Below the pieces are notes generated by a model. The model had not been told where the DNA came from. It searched no databases and worked only from the letters and a program-made list of their open reading frames with translations. A stretch of DNA of 64,000 bases from Planotetraspora sp. A-T 1434 (lineage in GTDB: Bacteria > Actinomycetota > Actinomycetes > Streptosporangiales > Streptosporangiaceae): contig NZ_JAOEGB010000020.1 in assembly GCF_025420585.1 (NCBI RefSeq), positions 90,375 through 154,374 of the forward strand, read 5' to 3'. Shown piece by piece: positions 1 to 8,801 of this stretch (the stretch's first letter is position 1; each line of letters opens with the position of its first letter). The translations under genes were made by a program, and so were the position numbers.

Positions 1-211
1 CCGCCGGTTCGTCGAACTCCAGGCCCTCGGGAAGACCCAGCCGCTTGAGCTCGCGGCGCGTCAGCCTCAGCGCGGGCAGCCCGGCGCGCGGCACCACGCG
101 CGTGGTGCTCCCGAGGAGCCCGGCGTGGTGCGCCTCGACGACGCACAGAAGCTGCAGAGGGGACTCGACCCAGGCGACGGCCGGTCCTACGTTCCGTAAA
201 GACCCGTTCAC
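1..211 (-). CDS. Truncated unknown protein, N-terminal part only
   Basis: A minus-strand reading frame enters from the left edge and has coding-like composition. The predicted product contains WVESPLQLLCVVEAHHAGLL followed by a basic stretch. A GTG at 209-211 is the most plausible start because the divergent aldo/keto reductase begins at 310. About 70 residues are visible and the C-terminus lies outside the window. The ESPLQLL.VVEA motif faintly recalls polysialyltransferase/GT52-type proteins, but I cannot confirm a family. The start has only a weak ribosome binding site. Confidence 0.45.
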   Translation of the reverse strand, partial: MNGSLRNVGPAVAWVESPLQLLCVVEAHHAGLLGSTTRVVPRAGLPALRLTRRELKRLGLPEGLEFDEPA

Positions 212-309
212 GACGCGCTCACGATATCCCGTGAAGAAGACACGAGCGGGAACACGCGGTGAACAGACCCCGAAGGGATCACCATCCCGCGTTGGGGCAG
301 CATGGGGGC

Positions 310-1137
310 ATGGACACCATCACTTTGAACAACGGCGTCGTCATGCCGCAGCTCGGCTTCGGCGTCTGGCAGATCCCCGACGACGAGGCCGAGAAGGCCG
401 TCGCCACGGCGCTGGAGGCCGGCTACCGGAGCATCGACACCGCGAAGCTCTACTACAACGAGGAGGGCGTCGGCCGCGCCCTGCGGGTCTCCGGGATCCC
501 CCGCGACGAGTTCTTCGTCACCACGAAGCTGTGGAACGACGAGCACGAGTACGACAAGGCGCTGCGCGCGTTCGACGCGAGCATGGAGCGGCTCGGCCTC
601 GACGTGCTGGACCTCTACCTGATCCACTGGCCGGTCCCGTCTCGCGGCAGGTACGCCGAGGCGTGGAAGGCCCTGGAGAAGCTCTACGCCGACGGGCGGG
701 TCCGGGCCATCGGCGTGTCGAACTTCACGATCGAGACGCTGCGGCGGCTGTTCGACGAGACCGGCGTGGTGCCCGCGCTCAACCAGGTCGAGCTGCACCC
801 GCAGTTCCCGCAGCGGGAGCTGCGCGCCTTCCACGCCGAGCACGGCATCGTCACCGAGGCGTGGAGCCCGCTCGGGCAGGGCCGGGGGCTGCTGGATCTG
901 CCCGAGCTCGCCGACATCGCCGCGAAGTACGGCAAGAGCCCGGCCCAGGTGGTGCTGCGCTGGCACCTCCAGATCGGGAACGTCGTCATCCCGAAGTCGG
1001 TGACACCGTCCCGGATCGCCGAGAACATCGACGTCTTCGACTTCGAGCTGAGCGCCGCCGACATGGCGGCCGTCGACGCGCTCGGCAACGGCCGGCGGCT
1101 CGGCCCGGATCCGGCGGTCTTCGACTGGATGGGTTAA
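310..1137 (+). CDS. Aldo/keto reductase
   Basis: A 275-residue NADPH-dependent aldo/keto reductase of the AKR3/AKR5 kind (2,5-diketo-gluconate reductase-like), reducing carbonyl substrates in the cytoplasm. The tetrad is visible: Asp and Tyr in SIDTAKLYYNEEGVG, Lys in TTKLWND, and His in LYLIHWPVP. The C-terminal cofactor segment VIPKSVTPSRIAENIDVFDF and the final WMG fit the family, and the length is normal. The start ATG at 310 gives the canonical beginning MDTITLNNGVVMPQLGFG; the upstream in-frame ATG at 259 would add an atypical basic extension. It is transcribed divergently from the truncated gene to its left. Confidence 0.93.
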   Translation: MDTITLNNGVVMPQLGFGVWQIPDDEAEKAVATALEAGYRSIDTAKLYYNEEGVGRALRVSGIPRDEFFVTTKLWNDEHEYDKALRAFDASMERLGLDVLDLYLIHWPVPSRGRYAEAWKALEKLYADGRVRAIGVSNFTIETLRRLFDETGVVPALNQVELHPQFPQRELRAFHAEHGIVTEAWSPLGQGRGLLDLPELADIAAKYGKSPAQVVLRWHLQIGNVVIPKSVTPSRIAENIDVFDFELSAADMAAVDALGNGRRLGPDPAVFDWMG

Positions 1138-1162
1138 CCCTGGCGGTTACGCGTTTCCGCTG

Positions 1163-1198
1163 ACAGGGGCACGGCAATGCTTTAGGCCGTGCCCCTGT
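1163..1198. terminator. Perfect 13-bp hairpin after the aldo/keto reductase, overlapping the sulfatase start
   Basis: The arms at 1163-1175 and 1186-1198 are perfectly complementary with a 10-nt loop. It lies 25 nt after the reductase stop and would serve as its terminator. The right arm contains GTG 1189, the only start that gives the downstream sulfatase a full signal peptide, so the hairpin could also mask that start. No U-tract follows. Confidence 0.65.
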
Positions 1199-2661
1199 TC
1201 AGAGGATGGTGTTCCTGGCTCGCCGTCATGCTGGTGCTGGTCGCCACGCTGGCCGGAGCCGCCCGCGGGGAGCCCGCGGCCCCTCACCGTCCGAACATCG
1301 TGCTGATCCTGACGGACGACCTCGACACCACCGATCTCCAGAGATTTCCGAACATCTACAACCTGCTGGTCCGGCAGGGCGCGTCGTTCTCGCACTTCTT
1401 CGTCACCAACCCGTGGTGCTGCCCGTCCCGGTCGTCGCTCCTCCGCTCGCAGTACGTCCACAGCCACCAGGTGGAGAGCAACCGGTCCCCGACCGGGGGT
1501 TTCCCGAAATTTCGTTCTATGGAGTCATCCACCGTCGGGACGTGGATGCACGACGCCGGCTACCGCACCGCACTGTTCGGCAAGTACCTGAACCAGTACC
1601 CGTCCGGCGCGCCCCGGTCCTACATTCCGCCCGGGTGGGACGAGTGGGCGGTGCCGGTCACCCGGCTCTACCAGGAGTACGGCTACGCGCTCAACGAGAA
1701 CGGGACGGTCTTCCAGTACGGCGACGCCCCGGGCGACTACCTGGAGGACGTCCTCAGCGGCAAGGCTGACCGGTTCGTCGCGGAGAACGACCCCTTCTTC
1801 CTCTACCTCGCGCCCGTGGCGCCCCACCTGCCGGCCCACCACGCTCCGCGCCACGACGCGGCGTTCAGCGGGGAGCCCGCGCCGCGGACGCCCTCGTTCG
1901 ACCAGGAGGACATGTCCGCCGAGCCGCTCTGGCTGCGGGACAGGCCGCACCTGTCGGCGAGGGACGTGAAGCGGATCGACCGCGTCCACCAGAACCGGAT
2001 GCGCGCCATGCTCGGCGTGGACGACATGGTCGGCGCCCTTGTCTCGTCGCTCGCCCGCGCGGGGCGGCTCGACGACACCTACATCTTCTTCACCTCCGAC
2101 AACGGCTTCCATCTCGGCCAGCACCGGCTGCTCCCGGGCAAGACGACCCCGTTCGAGGAGGACATCCGCGTCCCGATGGTGGTGAGAGGGCCCGGCATCG
2201 CCCCAGGCAGCACGATCGACCGCCTCGCCTCCACCGTGGACCTCTCCCCCACGTTCGCCGAGCTGGGCGGGGCCGCCACGCCGGATTTCACCGAGGGCCG
2301 CTCGCTCGTCCCGCTCCTCCAGGGGCGGGAGGTGCCGTGGCGCGACGCCCTGCTCGTGGAGTTCGTCCACGCGGCCTACTCCCCGGACTGCCCCCCGACC
2401 TATAACGCGCTGCGCACCGACCGGTACAGCTACGTGGAGTACGAGACGGGTGAGCGGCAGCTCTACGACCTGTACGCGGACCCCGGCGAGCTGCGCAACA
2501 TCGCCGCGACCGCCGACCCGGTCCTCGTCGGCACGCTGTCCGCGCGCCTGGCCGTACTGCACGAGTGCAGTGGCGGGAGCTGCCGGATCGCCGACGCCGC
2601 CCAGCTGTGGCTGAGGGCCCGCATGGCCCGGGGGCCGCCCGGCGGCGCCCCCAAACAGTGA
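1189..2661 (+). CDS. Secreted sulfatase
   Basis: A 490-residue type I sulfatase, most like N-acetylglucosamine-6-sulfatases that remove sulfate from glycans. An N-terminal signal segment (about residues 1-28, ending in LAGAARG) predicts export. The metal-binding LILTDDLD follows, then the formylglycine signature CCPSRSSLL, in which the first Cys is the residue converted to formylglycine. TSDNGFHLGQHRL with a following Lys completes the active site. Upstream in-frame TAG at 1183-1185 limits the start to GTG 1189 or ATG 1228, and only the former leaves a charged n-region. There is no clear ribosome binding site. An anaerobic or FGE-type maturase would be needed from elsewhere. Confidence 0.88.
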   Translation: MPLFRGWCSWLAVMLVLVATLAGAARGEPAAPHRPNIVLILTDDLDTTDLQRFPNIYNLLVRQGASFSHFFVTNPWCCPSRSSLLRSQYVHSHQVESNRSPTGGFPKFRSMESSTVGTWMHDAGYRTALFGKYLNQYPSGAPRSYIPPGWDEWAVPVTRLYQEYGYALNENGTVFQYGDAPGDYLEDVLSGKADRFVAENDPFFLYLAPVAPHLPAHHAPRHDAAFSGEPAPRTPSFDQEDMSAEPLWLRDRPHLSARDVKRIDRVHQNRMRAMLGVDDMVGALVSSLARAGRLDDTYIFFTSDNGFHLGQHRLLPGKTTPFEEDIRVPMVVRGPGIAPGSTIDRLASTVDLSPTFAELGGAATPDFTEGRSLVPLLQGREVPWRDALLVEFVHAAYSPDCPPTYNALRTDRYSYVEYETGERQLYDLYADPGELRNIAATADPVLVGTLSARLAVLHECSGGSCRIADAAQLWLRARMARGPPGGAPKQ

Positions 2662-2693
2662 GCAGCGAGCAGTGAAGTGAGCGGTCAGACCTC

Positions 2694-2724
2694 GCGGCCG
2701 CCGTCCCTTCCGGGCGGCGGCCGC
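2694..2724. terminator. Hairpin terminator after the sulfatase
   Basis: Perfect 10-bp GC arms GCGGCCGCCG (2694-2703) and CGGCGGCCGC (2715-2724) with an 11-nt loop, 33 nt after the sulfatase stop. It has no U-run, as is common in high-GC actinomycetes. Confidence 0.7.
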
Positions 2725-2772
2725 CTTGGGACCCACCTGGTGACGCGCGCCTCGGCCTGAGCTGTCAAGATC

Positions 2773-3669
2773 GTGAGTATGGAGATGACCCCCCTGCCCG
2801 GCTACACACTTCTCGGTGGCGGATACCACGCCGTGATCAGCGAGCGTGGCGGGGCGTTACGGTCCCTGCGCCACGGCGACCGGGATCTGGTGACGGCGTG
2901 GGGCGAGGACGAGCCCATCCCCTACTACAGCGGCACCCTGCTCGCCCCCTGGCCGAACCGGGTCGCCGGCGGGGCCTACACCTTCGGAGGCGCGCGGCAC
3001 GGCCTGACCGTCAACGAGCCCGAGCGTGGGCACGCGCTGCACGGCCTGGCCGCCGACCGCCCGTGGACGTGCGCGGAGTTCCTCTCCGCGGAGGACGAGC
3101 ACGGTTTCGTACGGCTGACCCACACGGTCGAGCCGGCCCCTGGATACCCGTTCCGGATCGCGCTGGAGGTGCGGTACGCGCTGTCGGCCGAGGGGCTGAC
3201 GACGACGCTGACCGCCACGAACATCGGCGAGACTGCCGCGCCGTACGGCTGCGGCTCCCACCCGTGGCTGCTGGCCGGGGCCGACGTGCGGGACTACGAG
3301 CTCGACCTGCCCGCGTCGCGCGTGCTCCTCACCGACGAGTCACTGGCCCCCCGAGCCGTCGAGGACGTGGCGGCGACGCCGTACGACTTCCGGAGCCCGC
3401 GCGTGATCGGGGACACCGCGATCGACAACGCCTTCACCGGGCTCACCACCGGGCGCATACGGCTCCGCGGCCCGGACGGCGAGGTGGAGGTGCTCTGGGA
3501 CGCGGCGGCGATGCCCTGGGTCCAGATCTGCACCGGCACGGGGCTCGCCCACCGAGGGCTGGCGGTGGAGCCGATGACGTGCCCGCCCGACGCGTTCAAC
3601 TCGGGCATCGACCTGGTCGTCCTCAAGCCGGGCGACACCCACCGAGCGACCTGGACCATCCGTGGATAG
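2773..3669 (+). CDS. Aldose 1-epimerase family protein
   Basis: A 298-residue galactose mutarotase-like protein that interconverts sugar anomers in the cytoplasm. Family landmarks are LLAPWPNRVAGGAYTFGG, ERGHALHGL with the sugar-binding His, and CGSHPWLL with the catalytic-region His. A conserved acidic segment near AVEPMTCPPDAFNSG matches the C-terminal base region. GTG 2773 or ATG 2779 are both possible starts in the same frame. The stop overlaps the start of the APH-family gene by 8 bp, so the two are probably co-translated. That pairing suggests a sugar kinase/epimerase function, which is inference. Confidence 0.88.
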   Translation: MSMEMTPLPGYTLLGGGYHAVISERGGALRSLRHGDRDLVTAWGEDEPIPYYSGTLLAPWPNRVAGGAYTFGGARHGLTVNEPERGHALHGLAADRPWTCAEFLSAEDEHGFVRLTHTVEPAPGYPFRIALEVRYALSAEGLTTTLTATNIGETAAPYGCGSHPWLLAGADVRDYELDLPASRVLLTDESLAPRAVEDVAATPYDFRSPRVIGDTAIDNAFTGLTTGRIRLRGPDGEVEVLWDAAAMPWVQICTGTGLAHRGLAVEPMTCPPDAFNSGIDLVVLKPGDTHRATWTIRG

Positions 3670-4642
3670 CAGAACCAAGAGGCGGCTCTCCCCCGCCCAG
3701 CTGGACGCGCTCGCCCTCGACGCCCTGGGCGCCGGGGTCGTGTCCTCGGAGGAACTGGCCGACGGCTTCGCCAACGCCGTGTGGCTGCTCGGCCTCGCGG
3801 ACGGTCGCCGGGTCGTGCTCAAAGTGGGCCCGCCGCCGGACCTGCGGCTGCTCACCTACGAGCGCAACCTGCTGCGGACCGAGGCCATGGTCTACAGCCT
3901 CGCCGCCCCGCTCGGGCTGCCGCTGCCGTCCCTGCTGCACGCGGCCTTCGACGACCCGCGGCTCGGCGGCGACTACCTGATCCTGTCGGCGCTCGACGGC
4001 GTGCCGTGGAACCGGGCCTCGCTGGACCCCGCCGAGGAGGCCGCGCTGCGGTTCGAGGTCGGCCGTCACCTGGCCCGGCTGCACTCGATACCCGGCACGG
4101 GCGTCTTCGGCTACCCGTACGCCGGCCTGACCGGCCGGACCTGGCGGGAGGCGTTCCTCGCCATGACGGGGGCCATGCTGGAAGACGCCGTCCACTACGG
4201 GACACCGCTGCCCGTGTCGCTCGTCGAGATCGCCGGTCTCGTCCACGCCAACGCCGCCGCGCTCGACGAGGTCGTCACGCCGTCGCTGATCCACTTCGAC
4301 GTGTGGCCGGGCAACGTGTTCCTGACGGAGGACAACCGCATCCAGGCGCTGATCGACCACGAGCGGGCGTTCTGGGGCGACCCGCTGGCCGAGTTCATCA
4401 CTCCGACGATCTTCGGGGAGGTCCGGGACGACGACCCACTGCTGGTGGGCTACCGGGCGGCGGGCGGCACGATCCGGCTCACCGGGGCCGCGGAAATCCG
4501 GATCGCGCTCTACCAGGTCTACCTCTACCTGATCCTGCTGGTGGAGAACGGCCCCCGGCAGTATCCCGAGGAGTCCTACGCCCGCATCCGCGACCTGGCC
4601 ACCCAGTCTCTGGCCCGGAGCCTCGACGTCCTCAGGCGTTGA
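3662..4642 (+). CDS. Aminoglycoside phosphotransferase (APH) family kinase
   Basis: A 326-residue small-molecule kinase of the APH/choline-kinase fold. The Brenner motif is present as IHFDVWPGNVF (catalytic Asp and metal-binding Asn), followed by LIDHERAFWGDPLAEF with the second metal Asp. The N-lobe shows RRVVLKVGPPPD with the ATP-binding Lys. It starts at GTG 3662 inside the end of the epimerase gene. The family includes antibiotic, fructosamine and homoserine kinases. Linkage to the epimerase favours a sugar substrate over resistance, but the sequence does not settle it. Its 3' end overlaps the convergent small secreted-peptide gene by 11 bp. Confidence 0.85.
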   Translation: MDSRTKRRLSPAQLDALALDALGAGVVSSEELADGFANAVWLLGLADGRRVVLKVGPPPDLRLLTYERNLLRTEAMVYSLAAPLGLPLPSLLHAAFDDPRLGGDYLILSALDGVPWNRASLDPAEEAALRFEVGRHLARLHSIPGTGVFGYPYAGLTGRTWREAFLAMTGAMLEDAVHYGTPLPVSLVEIAGLVHANAAALDEVVTPSLIHFDVWPGNVFLTEDNRIQALIDHERAFWGDPLAEFITPTIFGEVRDDDPLLVGYRAAGGTIRLTGAAEIRIALYQVYLYLILLVENGPRQYPEESYARIRDLATQSLARSLDVLRR

Positions 4643-4799
4643 GCACGAGGGAGCCGCAGCCGTTGCCCGTGTGGGGCTCGGAGTCTCCCGTCGCGGCGAC
4701 GGCCGCCGGGACGCCGACCGTGAGCGAGGCCACGAGCGTCGTGACCATGACCGCCGCACCCATGCGCGTCACAGCACGGGTCGAGATGCCTGAACTCAC
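4632..4799 (-). CDS. Small secreted peptide, unknown function
   Basis: A 55-residue reading frame with a convincing ribosome binding site (AGGGGG) 5 nt before GTG 4799. The product begins with a basic n-region (STRAVTRMG), a hydrophobic core AAVMVTTLVASLTVG and a signal-peptidase-like site VPAAVAATG. About 22 mature residues remain, ending GNGCGSLVLNA with one cysteine. I do not recognise a family. It could be a surface peptide or signalling peptide. A longer upstream ATG at 4868 would spoil the signal peptide. Confidence 0.6.
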   Translation of the reverse strand: MSSGISTRAVTRMGAAVMVTTLVASLTVGVPAAVAATGDSEPHTGNGCGSLVLNA

Positions 4800-4922
4800 G
4801 CGAACCCCCTGAAAGACGGCGGACCGACCACCAACGTATCTCCTGGAGGCCCTCCCGGGTAGGCCCATCCCCGTGAGATGATTTCAGTGGCTGTTGAATT
4901 ACGGCTGTTGGGGTGGTGAGTT

Positions 4923-6125
4923 ATGGAGACCACATGCGTCATCGCGGGCGGCGGGCCCGCGGGAGCGATGCTCGGACTGCTCCTGGCCCGCGCCGGCGTG
5001 GATGTGACACTTCTGGAGAAGCACGCCGACTTCCTGCGCGACTTCCGCGGGGACACGATCCATCCCTCGACGCTCCAGGTGCTCGACGAGCTCGGGCTTG
5101 CCGCGGAGTTCCACCGGCTGCCGCACCACAAGGCGTACGGCATGGCGATGGAGACCGATGACGGGCGGGTGCCGATCGCCGACCTGACCCGGCTCCACGC
5201 CAAATACCGCTACATCGCCTTCGTCCCGCAGTGGGACTTCCTCAACCTGATCACCGCCAAGGCGGCGGAGCACTCCAACTTCCGGCTCCTCATGAACGCC
5301 CAGGTCATCGATCTCATCCGGGAGGACGGGGCCGTCCGGGGCGTCCGCTACCGCGACGAGCCGGGCGGCGAGCACGAGATCCGCGCCACGCTCACCGTGG
5401 CCGCCGACGGGCGCGGCTCGGACGTCCGGCGGGCGGCGGGGCTCGTGCCCAAGGAGTACGGCGCGCCGATGGACGTGGTGTGGTTCCGCCTGCCGCGCCA
5501 GGAGGGGGACCCCGGGCAGCCGTTCCTCCGGGCGTCCTCCGGCCACCTGATGGTGGCGATCAACAGGGAGACGTACTGGCAGCTCGCCTACGTGATCCCC
5601 AAGGGCGGCTTCGACCACCTCAGGTCCGAGGGGATCGGCACGCTGCGCTCCACCGTCGCCCGGCTGCTGCCGTTCCTCGAGAACCGGGTCGGCCGGATCC
5701 GCGACTTCGGCGACGTGAGCGTGCTCCAGGTGGCCCTGAACCGGCTGAGCCGCTGGCACCTGCCGGGGTTGCTGCTGATCGGGGACGCCGCGCACGCCAT
5801 GTCGCCCGTCTTCGGCGTCGGGATCAACCTCGCCGTGCAGGACGCCGTGGCCACGGCCAACATCGTGGGACCGGCCCTGTTGCGGGGCGAGGCTCCGGAG
5901 GCCCTGCTGGCCAAGGTGGAGCACCGACGGATGGTCCCGACCGTGATCACTCAGGCCGCCCAGAGGATGGTGCAGGACCGCCTGATCCGCCCGGCCCTGG
6001 ACGCCAGGCCGCTCAGGGTGCCGCCGGTGGCCCGCCTCCCGGTCATCGGCCCGCTGGCGCGCCGCTTCGTCGGGCTCGGGGTCCTTCCGGAGCACGTGCG
6101 GCTGACTCAAAAAGGATCTCACTAG
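4923..6125 (+). CDS. FAD-dependent monooxygenase (PHBH fold)
   Basis: A 400-residue group A flavoprotein hydroxylase. The dinucleotide-binding GGGPAGAMLGLLLARAG is at residues 9-25, the DG motif appears as VAADGRGSDVRRAAGL, and the GD motif as LLIGDAAHAMSPVFGVGINL. These bind FAD and NADPH, and the enzyme would hydroxylate or epoxidise a lipophilic or aromatic substrate. Length and motif order are normal. GGGTGGTGAG precedes ATG 4923. It stands alone between the secreted-peptide gene and DAHP synthase, so the substrate cannot be named. Confidence 0.9.
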   Translation: METTCVIAGGGPAGAMLGLLLARAGVDVTLLEKHADFLRDFRGDTIHPSTLQVLDELGLAAEFHRLPHHKAYGMAMETDDGRVPIADLTRLHAKYRYIAFVPQWDFLNLITAKAAEHSNFRLLMNAQVIDLIREDGAVRGVRYRDEPGGEHEIRATLTVAADGRGSDVRRAAGLVPKEYGAPMDVVWFRLPRQEGDPGQPFLRASSGHLMVAINRETYWQLAYVIPKGGFDHLRSEGIGTLRSTVARLLPFLENRVGRIRDFGDVSVLQVALNRLSRWHLPGLLLIGDAAHAMSPVFGVGINLAVQDAVATANIVGPALLRGEAPEALLAKVEHRRMVPTVITQAAQRMVQDRLIRPALDARPLRVPPVARLPVIGPLARRFVGLGVLPEHVRLTQKGSH

Positions 6126-6175
6126 TTGGACGTCATGGGGGTCACGGCGGGGACGGTGCAATAACCTAGTCTGTC

Positions 6176-7510
6176 GTGAGCACTTTCAACCTTGATACCT
6201 GGCGTGACCTGCCCGCGGCCCAGCAGCCCGAGTGGCCCGACCGCGGCGAGCTGGACAAGGTCGTCGCCGAGCTGGAGGGCCTTCCTCCGCTGGTGTTCGC
6301 GGGCGAGTGCGACCAGCTGAAGGACCGGCTCGCGTCCGTCGCCAGGGGTGAGGCGTTCGTGCTGCAGGGCGGTGACTGCGCGGAGACCTTCGCCGCCGCC
6401 ACGGCCGACAACGTCCGCAACAAGCTCAAGACGCTGCTGCAGATGGCGATCGTGCTCACCTACGCGGGCCGCGTCCCGGTCGTCAAGATCGGCCGCCTCG
6501 CCGGGCAGTTCGCCAAGCCGCGGTCGAAGAACACCGAGGTCAGAGACGGCGTCGAGCTGCCGGCCTACCGCGGCGACATGGTGAACGGCTTCGACTTCAC
6601 CGCCGAGGCGCGCCGCCCGGATCCGGGCCGGCTGCTGCGGGCCTACCACTCGTCGGCCGTCACGCTCAACCTCGCGCGGGCCTTCACCAAGGGCGGCTAC
6701 GCCGACCTGCGGCAGGTGCACGCCTGGAACCAGGACTTCGTGGCCGAGTCGCCCGCCGGGCGCCGCTACGAGCAGCTCGCCCGGGAGATCGACCAGGCCC
6801 TCGCGTTCATGCGGGCCTGCGGGGCGGAGCCCGAGGAGTTCCACACCGTCGAGTTCTACTCCTCGCACGAGGCGCTCATCCTCGACTACGACCGGGCGCT
6901 CACCAGGATCGACTCCCGGACCGGCCTGCCGTACGACGTGTCGGGGCACATGGTGTGGATCGGCGAGCGCACCCGGCAGCTCGACGGCGCCCACGTGGAG
7001 TTCTTCAGCCGGATCCGCAACCCGATCGGCGTGAAGCTCGGCCCGACGACCACGCCCGAAGAGGCGGTCGCGCTGATCGACAAGCTCAACCCCGACAACG
7101 AGCCGGGGCGGCTCACCTTCATCAGCCGCATGGGCGCGGGCAAGGTCCGCGACGCGCTCCCCACGCTGGTCGAGAAGGTCAGGGCCAGCGGCGCCAACGT
7201 GGCGTGGATCTGCGACCCCATGCACGGCAACACGTTCGAGGCGCCAAGCGGCCACAAGACCCGCCGGCTCGACGACGTCCTCGACGAGGTCGCGGGCTTC
7301 TTCGAGGTCCACCACGCGCTGGGCACCCACCCCGGCGGCGTCCACATCGAGTTCACCGGCGACGACGTGACCGAGTGCGTCGGCGGCGGGCACGGGCTCG
7401 CCGAGGAGGACCTGGCGCTGCGTTACGAGACGGCCTGCGACCCCCGGCTCAACCGCGGGCAGTCCCTCGACCTGGCCTTCCGGGTCGCCGAGCTGTACCG
7501 GTCGAGCTGA
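6176..7510 (+). CDS. aroG: 3-deoxy-7-phosphoheptulonate synthase, class II
   Basis: A 444-residue plant-type (class II) DAHP synthase condensing phosphoenolpyruvate and erythrose 4-phosphate, the first step to chorismate and aromatic amino acids. Metal ligands are visible as Cys in QGGDCAETFA, His in CDPMHGNTFEA, Glu in GVHIEFTGDD and Asp in ETACDPRLNRGQ. GRLAGQFAKPRS and RNPIGVKLGP bind PEP. GTG 6176 follows a TAACCT hexamer (6162-6167) by only 8 nt and has no Shine-Dalgarno, so translation may be leaderless. Actinobacterial homologues are feedback-sensitive and may partner chorismate mutase. Confidence 0.96.
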   Translation: MSTFNLDTWRDLPAAQQPEWPDRGELDKVVAELEGLPPLVFAGECDQLKDRLASVARGEAFVLQGGDCAETFAAATADNVRNKLKTLLQMAIVLTYAGRVPVVKIGRLAGQFAKPRSKNTEVRDGVELPAYRGDMVNGFDFTAEARRPDPGRLLRAYHSSAVTLNLARAFTKGGYADLRQVHAWNQDFVAESPAGRRYEQLAREIDQALAFMRACGAEPEEFHTVEFYSSHEALILDYDRALTRIDSRTGLPYDVSGHMVWIGERTRQLDGAHVEFFSRIRNPIGVKLGPTTTPEEAVALIDKLNPDNEPGRLTFISRMGAGKVRDALPTLVEKVRASGANVAWICDPMHGNTFEAPSGHKTRRLDDVLDEVAGFFEVHHALGTHPGGVHIEFTGDDVTECVGGGHGLAEEDLALRYETACDPRLNRGQSLDLAFRVAELYRSS

Positions 7511-7535
7511 CCCTCTCCCACAACAGAAGAGAAGC

Positions 7536-8333
7536 ATGATGACGGATCCCCGGCCCGCCCCCGAGGGCGTGGACCCCACCACGCCGAACGTCGCCCGCAT
7601 GTACGACTACTACCTGGGCGGCAAGGACAACTTCGCCGCGGACAGGGAAGCCGCCCAGCGGATCCTCAAGGTCTTCCCGGACACGCGGCTGTCCGCCTTG
7701 GAGAACCGGGCGTTCCTGGCGAGGGCCGTGGACTTCCTGGTGAAGGAGGGGATCCGGCAGATCGTGGACATCGGCTCCGGCCTGCCGACCCAGGGCAACG
7801 TGCATGAGGTCGCCCACCGGGCGGCGCCCGACACGCACGTGGTCTACGTTGACTACGACCCGGTGGTGGTGACGCACGCGCGGGCGATCCTCGGCCGCGG
7901 GGAGAACGTGTCGGTCCTGCAGGCCGACTTCCGGGAGCCCGACGTGCTCTTTCCGGCGCTGGACGGGCTGGTGGACCTCGACCGGCCCGTGGCGTTCCTG
8001 CTGTTCGCCATCCTCCACTTCATCCCGGACGGGGCCAAGCCGTACGAGATCGTGGGGCGGCTGCGGGACGCGAGCGCGCCGGGGAGCTACCTGGCGATCT
8101 CCCACGCGCGGGACGCCAGGCCCGACCTGACGCCCGACGCGCTGGAGGTCTACAACCGGGCGACCGCGTCTCTCGCGCTGCGCACGCACGCCGAGATAGA
8201 GCGGTTCTTCGACGGATACGAGTTGCTGGAGCCGGGCCTGGTCTATCCGGAGGACTGGCGGCCCGACGCCGGCCAGCCGAGGTTCTCGCGGACGGCGTCG
8301 GTCGGCTACGGCGGCGTCGGCCGCAAGCTCTAG
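7536..8333 (+). CDS. SAM-dependent methyltransferase, DUF574 family
   Basis: A 265-residue member of the actinobacterial DUF574/Methyltransf_19 family. The family N-terminus PTTPNVARMYDYYLGGKDNF is present, followed by the SAM-binding IVDIGSGLPTQGNVHEVA and VVYVDYDPVVV with its acidic ribose-binding residue. These proteins are abundant in actinomycetes and rarely have a known acceptor. AAGAGAAG precedes ATG 7536, with ATG 7539 as an alternative. It ends 7 bp from the convergent thioredoxin gene. Aromatic-pathway linkage to the DAHP synthase upstream is only positional. Confidence 0.9.
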   Translation: MMTDPRPAPEGVDPTTPNVARMYDYYLGGKDNFAADREAAQRILKVFPDTRLSALENRAFLARAVDFLVKEGIRQIVDIGSGLPTQGNVHEVAHRAAPDTHVVYVDYDPVVVTHARAILGRGENVSVLQADFREPDVLFPALDGLVDLDRPVAFLLFAILHFIPDGAKPYEIVGRLRDASAPGSYLAISHARDARPDLTPDALEVYNRATASLALRTHAEIERFFDGYELLEPGLVYPEDWRPDAGQPRFSRTASVGYGGVGRKL

Positions 8334-8340
8334 GGCTCGC

Positions 8341-8706
8341 CTAGCTCTGCTTCGCCTCCTCCGCGATCTCGGCGCGGATCGCGTCCATGTCGAGGGCGCG
8401 GAGCTGGCTGATCAGGTCGTCGAGCGCCGGCGCGGGGAGGGCTCCGGGCTGGGCGAACACCACGATCCCGTCCCGGATCGCCATGATCGTGGGGATCGCG
8501 GTGATCTCGAACCCCTCGGACAGGGCCGGCTGAGCCTCAGTGTCGATCTTGCCGAAGGTGATGTCGCCGTTCTGCTCCGACGCCTTCTCGAAGATGGGTG
8601 CGAAACTGCGGCAGGGGCCGCACCAGGACGCCCAGAAGTCGAGCAGTACGATGCCCTTGTCGGCGATCTCGTTGAAGTTCTTCTCGGTTACCTCGATGGT
8701 CGCCAC
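8341..8706 (-). CDS. trxA: Thioredoxin
   Basis: A 121-residue thioredoxin with the redox site DFWASWCGPCRSF and the cis-proline loop TAIPTIMAIRDG. It would reduce protein disulfides in the cytosol. GTG 8706 is preceded by GGAG at good distance, and the product VATIEVTEKNFNE begins where thioredoxins usually do. A C-terminal helix extension (about 15 acidic or basic residues after the normal end) is common in actinobacterial copies. It is divergent from ctaD. Confidence 0.93.
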   Translation of the reverse strand: MATIEVTEKNFNEIADKGIVLLDFWASWCGPCRSFAPIFEKASEQNGDITFGKIDTEAQPALSEGFEITAIPTIMAIRDGIVVFAQPGALPAPALDDLISQLRALDMDAIRAEIAEEAKQS

Positions 8707-8801
8707 GGGCGACTCCTTTCGTCCGGCCTTCAGCGGGCATAACCACCCACACAGATCCAGCATTCCATTCCTGGTGATCCTCCTGGCGAAGGGAGCACCG
8801 G

